Position numbers and translations under genes: made by a program. A stretch of DNA of 64,000 nucleotides from Chlorops oryzae (lineage: Eukaryota; Arthropoda; Insecta; Diptera; Chloropidae): positions 82,438,779 through 82,502,778 of the forward strand of contig CM035808.1 in NCBI GenBank assembly GCA_020466095.1. Reading direction: 5' to 3'. Shown one piece after another: positions 56,948 to 64,000 of the stretch (position 1 is its first letter; every line of letters starts with the position of its first letter). Below the pieces are notes generated by a model, which had not been told where the DNA came from, ran no database searches, and worked only from the letters and a program-made list of their open reading frames with translations.

Positions 56948-59038
56948 GTGTCATATATTAAAGGACAATTTTGGAAGAGATGGAGCTCCGAATACCTATC
57001 AGGGCTTCAACAGAGACATAAATGGAAACAACCAAACCGAAATGTGGACGTCGGAACATTGGTCATCCTTAAAGAGGATAACAGCCCACCATTAAAATGG
57101 CCATTGGGCCGCATCGTCAAGGTATATGAAGGCGATGATCAAAGAGTCAGAGTTGTGGATGTAAAAACAAATACAGGAGTATGCAAGAGAGCAATACATC
57201 GACTTGCACCACTGTTTCCAGAGGAAGAGTCATCACCGACCGTCAATTCAGACAAAATGTCAACGGAGCTACCTGCAAAAAGGAGACGCACGTCTGTGAG
57301 TTCGAATTTACTAACACTCATCGTATCATTATTGATACTTCCAATAATTCTGGGAGCACAGATTGAAAATAAGGTATTTGGATCAAAATTAGGCGTTCAC
57401 TTTGAAAATATTGGGATTACGACGATTTCGGCTACAGAATGGAATCTCCTAATTTACTATGACTTGGAAGCGTTTTGGAATGAGCTTTCAATGCTCTCCA
57501 ATGGAACAAAGGCGTTAAAGCATTTATGTGATGAAATGACACTAAAAAACGCTTGCGATACGCTCATATTACATTTCGAACACATTGAAGATGAATTAAA
57601 AATGGAAAGTGTACTTCTAGCCAGGCGGAGATCCCGACGAGGAGCGATTAATATGGTTGGCAACGTTGCGAATTCACTTTTTGGAATACTTGACTCCGAA
57701 TACGCAGGAAATATGAGCCACACCATTGCTCAGATAAAGGAAAATGAGAATCACTTAATCCATTTGTTAAAAAATCAAACCTCGATAGTTGACTCCACTA
57801 TCAATATACTAAAACATGATCAAACGGCGGTTAAGACGAAATTCGATCAACTAGACAATCAAATTCAGTTAATTCTCAACAGCGTACGAAGCAACGATGA
57901 AGAGCGATACCAAGAGAAGATGTACCACACCTTTACTACATTGGCTATGCAGCTTACAATTATTGCAACGAATTTGCAGCGAATGCAATCATCAATGTTG
58001 GACGTACTCACGGACGCTCATCATGGAAAAATAAGCCCGCTGCTCCTGTCACCCAATCAGCTGCAACAGGAGGTTGCTAAAGTTAAAATGCACTTGCCTA
58101 GTTCGCTTGAGTTACCTGTAAATCAAGACGAATTATTAAAACTGTACACAATCATGAGTGTCAAAGGAGGACTGACAAAAGACAAGGTCGTCTTCAGCAT
58201 AACTTTACCCTTAGTGAGTCATGAGCGCTTTGAGCTTTTTCATCTCATTTCAATTCCAATCTGGACCAACAACACGATGATAGCGATTGACATTTGCTCT
58301 CAATACTTAGCGATCAACAATCACATCGACCAGTATTTTCCAATGAGCAGCTCCGAACTTAAATCCTGTATCATCATCAAAGACGGAAGTTACATGTGTT
58401 CCAAGCTTCAAGTTAGATATAACCATGGCTCCACAGTATGCAAATGCGAGCTTAACCTCTTTAATAACTTCACCCAGTCCGATTGCCACTTGCGACGAAT
58501 GTCTGAAGAATTCACGTGGATTTCACTGCAGCACAGAAATCAATGGATCTACGCAACGAAAAAGGAATCACGCGCAACAGTTGTATGTGGCAGAGAAATT
58601 ACACAAATCATTTTAAAAAACTCCGGGATACTTACTCTTCAACCAGAATGTATGGTCAAGCACAATTTCATGGCCATTCAAGCTCATCAACAAGTGTCCA
58701 GCACCCTTATGGCATCCTATACCAGCCTAGGAAATTTAACTGAAGTATCGCGTATTGAACAATTGAAACCAATAGTAATGGAGGCAAATCCAAATAAGTA
58801 CACGCCACAAATTGCTAATCTCAGTTTGTTGCAGTCTTCATTAGCAACAGAAGAATTACTTCAACTACCAAATAAAATGGAAAATCAGAATTATCACCAC
58901 ATCGCAGTTGGTTACACTGCACTATTTGCAGCTCTACTTATCTCGATGTATCTCAAGTGCAAAAGAAAACAAAATTTTCTTCCAACTCCACGGCCTCGTC
59001 AACAGCAAAACGAAACTGATTTCACTGTTCACATTTAG
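56948..59038 (+). CDS. BEL pol C-terminus continuous with F-like envelope
   Basis: One open frame of 696 codons. Residues 1-90 are the pol C-terminal domain after integrase (DUF5641 type, WKQPNRNVDVGTLVIL…WPLGRI). After a spacer with Met104, residues ~121-136 are hydrophobic and could be a signal peptide. A furin-type basic stretch RRRSRR (226-231) is followed by a Gly/Ala/Phe-rich fusion-peptide-like segment (232-250), then long helical heptads to ~330. Cysteine-bearing ectodomain and N-glycosylation sites precede a single transmembrane helix at ~651-669 and a basic tail. This order is that of baculovirus F-type fusion proteins, which some insect LTR elements carry. The env was probably made from a spliced RNA or from Met104; no splice site was proven. 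Confidence 0.8.
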   Translation: MSYIKGQFWKRWSSEYLSGLQQRHKWKQPNRNVDVGTLVILKEDNSPPLKWPLGRIVKVYEGDDQRVRVVDVKTNTGVCKRAIHRLAPLFPEEESSPTVNSDKMSTELPAKRRRTSVSSNLLTLIVSLLILPIILGAQIENKVFGSKLGVHFENIGITTISATEWNLLIYYDLEAFWNELSMLSNGTKALKHLCDEMTLKNACDTLILHFEHIEDELKMESVLLARRRSRRGAINMVGNVANSLFGILDSEYAGNMSHTIAQIKENENHLIHLLKNQTSIVDSTINILKHDQTAVKTKFDQLDNQIQLILNSVRSNDEERYQEKMYHTFTTLAMQLTIIATNLQRMQSSMLDVLTDAHHGKISPLLLSPNQLQQEVAKVKMHLPSSLELPVNQDELLKLYTIMSVKGGLTKDKVVFSITLPLVSHERFELFHLISIPIWTNNTMIAIDICSQYLAINNHIDQYFPMSSSELKSCIIIKDGSYMCSKLQVRYNHGSTVCKCELNLFNNFTQSDCHLRRMSEEFTWISLQHRNQWIYATKKESRATVVCGREITQIILKNSGILTLQPECMVKHNFMAIQAHQQVSSTLMASYTSLGNLTEVSRIEQLKPIVMEANPNKYTPQIANLSLLQSSLATEELLQLPNKMENQNYHHIAVGYTALFAALLISMYLKCKRKQNFLPTPRPRQQQNETDFTVHI

Positions 59039-59105
59039 AAACATCAAACAGCTTACAAATCCCGAATCAGCAAATAATTCAACGGCTAAGTTGAGGAATG
59101 CTCAA

Positions 59106-59116
59106 CGGGGGGAGTA
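59106..59116 (+). promoter_or_regulatory. polypurine tract of BEL element
   Basis: cggggggagta directly before the 3' LTR. Confidence 0.7.
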
Positions 59117-59546
59117 TGTTATGAAGACAAAAACAAACTCGCTGCCCAGTGGCGACGAAAACAAAACCAACCTACTGAACAAAATATGCCGATGCAGCAG
59201 TACGTCATGGTCACGACGTTGGGCTATTGACTTCACTTAAATTTGCTGAAACTGATGAAGTTGTTTAAATGCTTTCTTTTAATTTAATTTGTCAATTTTT
59301 CATTTATTTAATTTCCAAATTTCTGTGATCTGGCACTTTCATTTTAAACCAATTTTGTATTGATAAACAAATTATTAGTATATAAGAAATCAATTTAATA
59401 AAGAATTTTTAGTGGCTTTCACAATCAACAACTGTAAAGTCATTGCAAACGGAATTTCTTGATATAATATCAGAAATTTGTACAACGCAGACTGCAAGTT
59501 TTATTCAGGTCTAAACCGAATCAAACACCAAACGCAGTTCTAAACA
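59117..59546 (+). repeat. 3' LTR of BEL element
   Basis: 430 bases, identical to the 5' LTR except a T/C near position 220 as far as I can compare by eye. Confidence 0.93.
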
Positions 59547-60254
59547 CTATGTATGTATGAATAAGTATATAGTAAAGTAAGTAATATAAGTAACAGTTCT
59601 TTAAGTATAATTATTTAAGTATATGTTTATGTAAATATGTAAGTTTAATATAAGCATATGTTATTAATATTCACAACAACATTAAACACACATATGCTTT
59701 CATACAATGAAGATCTCAGTTAAAGAAGAGCTCCAATGAACATAAATGAATTTTTCTATAGGCACTAGTTTAACCGTCTCGTTGCCATAACTCTTGCAGC
59801 GCTTTAAAGAAAAATAAATTTATCTTCATTAAATTTAAAACAAAAATCCATATAAAATAAATAAAAATATCAAGCAAAAATAGTAACATGGTAAAATGAT
59901 ATCAAGCCTTGAACCGGCCACCTCCTGCGCAAGCGTCCAATACTAATCGAGCACACCATACACGATCATCTCAATCTCCTTGCATAAACCCTTTATATCA
60001 TGTAGGTATGACGGCGAGAGCATTTTTTCTCTCAAAGATTGTTTAACATTGCAATTTTAACTCCCTGTTGCAGCACCAGATCTCCCTCTGTTAAATCGAC
60101 TGCTCTGTTGGCGGTATTGAATGTTCTATTGTTGCTAAGCTTTACTCTTGTGTGTGGGTTCAAAACTTGTTGAAAGATACACAGTTTTCATTTGTTAATT
60201 TTTTTTTTTTTCAAAGAATAATTGTAAATACAATTCTTAAAAACTCATTTGTAA
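59547..60254. other. interior of the long-TIR element, right of BEL
   Basis: It starts with gtatgtatgaataagtata-type AT repeats. No transposase was seen. A tRNA-like segment lies at 59897-59970. Confidence 0.4.
59897..59970 (-). other. tRNA-like segment
   Basis: On the minus strand an A-box-like tggtgtgctcgattagta is followed by ttggacgcttgcgcagg and a B-box-like ggccggttcaagg. It has the same layout as the block at 60447-60522 (ttggac…cagga…ggttc). The stems are imperfect, so a functional tRNA is unlikely. Confidence 0.4.
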
Positions 60255-61110
60255 AAAAAACTTTTTTTACTCGGTTTTTTGCGTTGAAATGTAATTTTCA
60301 AAATCACTTTTTTACCGATTTACTGCTAAATTTTTTAAATAAAATTTTATTTGATATATAGGATATGAGAACATAAATATCACATAAAAAGTACTTATTT
60401 TAAGAAAAAATTGCATTAAAAATGGGAGAAAATGAAAATAAAAATCTGCTTCTTCTGCAGGAATCGAACCTTTGCTTCCTGGGCAAAAGAGTCCAATACC
60501 CTACCCTCACACCACGGAGCCATGTAAACGGTTTCGAGAAAAATCTTTATACATTGCACACCACAGCCGTATGCTGCAAGGTGAATTTCTTCAGATCTAC
60601 AGAAGATGAAATTATGGGGAATAAAGAAGCGACAATTAAAAACTAACGTTGGTGCCATTACAAAACGTGGAAAAACACAAGTTTTTGGAAATTTTATTTA
60701 TTGAATATTCTCAACTTTGCAATCTTTTCCTTTTTTTTTTAGACATAGTATTTTCTGTCTTTATACGCAAATTTCAAATTATTAGCCAAAACCTCTACGT
60801 TATGCCCAATATTTAGGTGAAATAATTTGGTTGTCTTGAGTTTGTTTGTTTAACTATAATTAATAAAAAATCTTATAATCAGGAAAGTATTACAAAAATA
60901 TTACAAAAATCATGAAACAGAAGGAATTTTAAAATATTTGATATGTTGGCTCTCTCCATAGTCCATACAAAATTCATTATCCTTTTATGCCTAAAGTAAA
61001 GGGTTACAAAATTTTAAAACTTGTGACAAAAAAATTACATAGTTATTAAAAAATTTAGGTACCAAAACTTTGTGTGAGTACCTTGGTGGGGGGTGCAGCG
61101 GAGTGTTCCT
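60255..61110 (-). repeat. right long TIR
   Basis: Inverted partner of 50085-50940. It includes the better preserved tRNA-like block at 60447-60522. Confidence 0.85.
60447..60522 (-). other. tRNA-like segment in right TIR
   Basis: The minus strand reads ggctccgtggtgtgagggta (A-box-like) and later aaggttcgattcctgc, a near-consensus B box. The spacing between them is that of a tRNA gene. The 3' end does not pair with the 5' acceptor strand, so it is tRNA-derived (SINE-like) rather than a tRNA gene. Its internal boxes could still recruit RNA polymerase III. Confidence 0.5.
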
Positions 61111-61665
61111 TGATGTACCTTCTCTTTTGTGTGCATTTTCGAACGACTTTCACAACTCTTTAATCTTCTTTGTAAAGATATTGGGGCTTTTATTGTTTTG
61201 CTTTATGCTCAGAAGTTTTGCTTCAAGCACATAAGTTGATTCGCTCTTTATTCCCTTTCTTTAGGTGTTAATTATTTGACGGATAGTGGTTTCATTGGTA
61301 GTTATGTTTCTAACTGATCCTTTCAACTTAGTTTTTATAACTCGTTCAGCCACATCTTCATGAACTTTCACCAATTAGAGTTCAAAAGCGTCTATAAAAC
61401 TGCTCATATTATCAGGGTTACCATCGAAATTTGGCAAGGTTCTAGTGGCTAAACCCACAAAATCCGCTACGCTAGTGGGCATATTTGCTATATTTATTTG
61501 TTCCACTATTCCTGTTGATATTTTTAACGGGTTCGACTCCACAGTCATAGAAGTTTTGTCATAAAGGTTAACAAGACTTTCACAATTCAAGTCCAATCTA
61601 CCCACACCTCTGAGGCATCTGTCTCTGCATCTGCTCACCTGCTCACCAAAATCATAATGAAGCAT
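61111..61665 (-). pseudogene. second old Gypsy: gag N-terminal part
   Basis: The minus frame 61665-61375 contains MPTSVADFVGLATRTLPNFD and MSSFIDAFEL, matching the capsid start of the complete Gypsy (MASVQDFLNSASKLIPDFDG). After a stop it continues with VIKTKLKGSVRN and ends at 61119. The gag C-terminus resumes at 50084. A start codon at 61665 is plausible but unproven. Confidence 0.75.
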
Positions 61666-62504
61666 ATTATGACACTAGATTTGAGAAAGTATAAAAAAAA
61701 ATTTTAAAACAAACAAAAAGCATGGCATAATACCAGGGTTTGTAATGAATTTCAAAGCGTGCAATAATAAATTTCAAAACCCACGCATTTCAAAAAATAC
61801 AAGGCAAAAATAAGGAGAGGATTCTACGAAGTTGTATAATAAAGAATTTCAAATAAAAATAAAAATTTTCTTCACAAAAAAAAAACGTTTTCTTAAATTT
61901 AGGTTAAAATCTTGTTTTAAATCTTATTGCATAATATATTGTTCGGCACTCGTGTAGAAACTCAGCTTTTTTCGCTCAGCTTGTATCGAAAATATCTATT
62001 AAATTCCAGCTGAAATGCCCGCAATTAAAGGGAAGAAACAAAAAAATTGCATTTATAGTTATACAATTATAAGTAATTAACTGTATTTTATACCAATTTT
62101 TATGTGGATTGAATTTTGGAAAAATATTAAAATATATTTATCTAAATTAATGACAAAAAATGTCAGTAATAATTTTTGTTTTAAAGAAAGGGGAAAATTT
62201 TAATTGAAAAACACTATAAAAACGTATGGAAAATTAGATAGTATTGTATTACATATTTAGAAACTTTAATAAAAAAAAAACACTTAGCTCAGGGCAGCTG
62301 CATGGTGTTGCTGTAGTTGGTGCTTCTTTTCCTAGTACCAATTGTTGTGTTAGCCATGAGGGTGAAGATATATCGGGAATTTCGAGCGTTGATCAAACTG
62401 GAACTGTGTTATATATTGGAAGTTTCAAGCTCACTGTGATTTTAAAAATACATATAATGAACCAAAAAGACTTTTTGTTTTTATAAATTTTATTTACTTA
62501 GATT
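61666..62504. other. unassigned AT-rich sequence
   Basis: Expected place for the 5' leader or LTR of the minus-strand Gypsy, but no LTR ends were recognised. A short plus-strand frame at 62244-62486 is unfamiliar. Confidence 0.35.
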
Positions 62505-63077
62505 TGTTGTGAGGCAATTGCAAGCAATGAGAAGAACAAGAAAGAAATCAGATCATAAACATCAAATTTATGTCACACGCGCATCGATTGAGCAATATCA
62601 ATAAATCGAAGTAAGCAAAGCAGAGCTTAAGTAATCGAAGCGAAAACGCAAGGTGGCGTTTTGACACATATTGCATTGGCACGCTGGCCAAAGCGCAGCA
62701 CAGGTGACCAAATACCCAAATATGCTGAGTTGGATATGTGTCAAAGCGCGGCACAGGTGACCCAATAAATATGCAAATATGCTGAGTTGGATATGTGTCA
62801 CCAGAAACACAGCAGAAAATTAGTGACCTACGACACTGTTATGGTAGCAGCGATCAGTGAGGGCAGAGGCAGCGTTTTCACTATAAAAGATGTTGATCAA
62901 CCAATGTTCTGAGAGTCTACAGTAGTCTACAGTCTGGAATCGTCGCTTCATTCAGTCATCGTTAAACTAAATTAAGTTAAATTAATGTATAATTAAATAA
63001 GGAGTCAATAAAAACTTTAGAAGGCATTCAACGCGTTTTCTTGGAAAGAACCAGGATCAGAAGGGAAAGTCTTAACA
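62505..63077 (+). repeat. 5' LTR of a further Gypsy element
   Basis: 573 bases, TGTTGTGAGG to CTTAACA, followed by a primer-binding site. It has TATA-like ctataaaagatg near 62881 and aataaaaac near 63008. It contains a two-copy ~55-bp tandem repeat at 62690-62799 (gctgagttggatatgtgtc). The element continues past the window end, so the 3' LTR cannot be seen. Confidence 0.75.
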
Positions 63078-63079
63078 AT

Positions 63080-63097
63080 TGGCGCAGCCGGTCAACC
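63080..63097 (+). promoter_or_regulatory. primer-binding site
   Basis: tggcgcagccggtcaacc, two bases after the LTR; the same start as the site at 16362 (tRNA-Ser-like, tentative). Confidence 0.6.
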
Positions 63098-63286
63098 GAA
63101 TTACGTTTATATAGACAGTATCCTGAAAAACGCATCACGTTTATATAAACAGTATCCGAAAAGGACCTTAATAAATTAAAAGTAAGAAACTTCTTTCTGT
63201 TTTGGTAACTTTCAGAGAACCAAGCCGTAACGAATACGAGCGGGTAACTCAATTTTGGAAGATTTTATTCACACGCGATCCATTAT

Positions 63287-63632
63287 CTGCTAGCTAGTGT
63301 TGAGACACTTCTATCAGGCCCTGGGACACGTGTTTAATACACCAAAGGGCAGTGTGATCGTTTTGGGAATATATTGAAAAATCTTGAGGGTCCTGCTACA
63401 TTTGTCAAAGGATATTTGAACCACAAACCACGCTGATGCAAATTTGTGGTAAAAATTTTTCTTCAAACGGAATATTGAAAAAATTAAACGTTTCAGTTGC
63501 TATTGAATTCTTCCGGTGGATTCAATCGTTGCACACATTTATTTACAATAAGCTCACTATCTGTTTAGTTAGTGTTGAGACACTTCTGGCGGGCCCTGGG
63601 ACATGTGTTTAATACACCAAAGGGTAGTGAGT
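63287..63632 (+). repeat. leader direct repeat, two copies
   Basis: About 65 bases at 63287-63355 recur at 63565-63632 (shared gtgttgagacacttct, gggccctgggaca-type and gtttaatacaccaaaggg blocks). It lies in the untranslated leader of the Gypsy that starts at 62505. No gag start was recognised before 64000. Confidence 0.7.
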
Positions 63633-64000
63633 GTTTTGAAAAATAAGTAAAAGCAATTTTTGGATACTCAGTCGAATTTTAAAAGGAGATTGTTTACGCA
63701 TATTCTCATACGTGTCAATTTGCGTCAACGGATTCCGCGAAACAAAGGATTTTTTCGAAAGGTAAAATGAACATATGATTATAAAGGCATATTAATATAA
63801 AAATATTAATGGAGAAAAAATCAACGATAGCTGCTACTATTTCTTCGTTAAAGTAAAACTGGTAAGTAGAATTCAAACGTTATAGATGGCGGAATAAATT
63901 AAATCCTTAACATAGAGAGTTTATGAATTTGAAAATCTAACAAAACGCTATAATCTTAAATTGTGGGAGGTCTTAGAGTCCCTTAATAATAAAAGAACCT
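63633..64000 (+). other. leader of the partial Gypsy, running off the window
   Basis: AT-rich sequence with no gag recognised; the element is cut by the window edge. Confidence 0.4.

Larger units (their letters stand above)
51213..59546 (+). mobile_element. complete BEL/Pao retroelement with env-like gene
   Basis: 8334 bases, paired 430-base LTRs that differ at one position by eye, and a 5-bp duplication ctatg (51208-51212 and 59547-59551). It carries a perfect tRNA-Trp-type primer site, a polypurine tract, and gag, protease, RT, RNase H and integrase in BEL/Pao order. These are followed by an envelope-like frame. It is young by LTR identity, yet pol contains one stop and three frameshifts. 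It is inserted in the long-TIR element. Confidence 0.93.
50085..61110. mobile_element. long-TIR element (Mutator- or foldback-like), split by BEL insertion
   Basis: Inverted arms of about 856 bases (50085-50940 and 60255-61110) begin agg(t/a)aca(t/c)tccgctgcacc. A 9-bp duplication tgatgtacc (50076-50084 and 61111-61119) lies in the gag gene of the minus-strand Gypsy, whose frame resumes beyond it. Long TIRs with 9-bp duplications fit Mutator-like elements; no MULE transposase was recognised, so foldback remains possible. Without the BEL insertion it is about 2.7 kb. The arms and interior carry tRNA-like segments. Confidence 0.75.

Noticed and set aside
60447..60522. A functional tRNA gene
   Set aside because: A- and B-box motifs are present but the acceptor ends do not pair, so it was recorded only as tRNA-like.

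Overview
This is a gene-poor, AT-rich stretch of an insect genome, almost certainly a brachyceran fly and probably a tephritid fruit fly. The one host gene recognised is the 3' end of an ABCG transporter closely resembling Drosophila White (two exons, minus strand, 6141-6939). Nearly everything else is transposable elements of many ages, nested in each other. Insect-type Gypsy, BEL/Pao, Jockey, hAT-like, Transib and mini-me-like repeats all occur. No CRISPR array, operon or prokaryotic signal is seen.

Layout. 1-6 kb: a nested palindromic (foldback-like) repeat, then a degraded terminal-inverted-repeat element holding a mini-me-like repeat. 6.1-6.9 kb: the white-like exons. 7.3-17.6 kb: a solo LTR, fragments of Gypsy integrase, a decayed Jockey ORF1, a ~100-bp tandem repeat, a 1.4-kb MITE-like element, a second mini-me-like copy, and an LTR plus primer-binding site with a truncated gag. 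18-31 kb: an old minus-strand Gypsy element (gag near 30.9 kb to RNase H near 18.0 kb) broken by three later insertions: a 904-bp hAT-like element with an 8-bp target duplication (TSD), a 456-bp MITE with a 5-bp TSD, and a complete 7.3-kb plus-strand Gypsy with 562-bp LTRs and TSD CGTG. A 0.6-kb run of almost pure G inside the last is probably an assembly artefact. 31-32.2 kb: opposed Jockey fragments. 32.2-41 kb: two copies of a minus-strand Gypsy gag plus 5' leader, with a complete 3.0-kb Transib transposon between them (RAG1-related transposase, RSS-like ends, TSD CGTGT).

42.6-61.7 kb is a second old minus-strand Gypsy, related to the complete plus-strand one, split by a foldback element, a 2.1-kb hAT-like element (8-bp TSD) and a long-TIR element (856-bp arms, 9-bp TSD, tRNA-like modules). 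The last is itself split by a young 8.3-kb BEL/Pao retroelement with near-identical LTRs (TSD CTATG) and an envelope reading frame resembling baculovirus F proteins. From 62.5 kb to the window end lies the 5' LTR, primer site and leader of another Gypsy element running off the edge.

The elements do not cooperate with the host gene; they record successive insertions. Highest-value items are the Transib element, the env-bearing BEL element, the long-TIR element with tRNA-like modules, and the isolated white-like exons.
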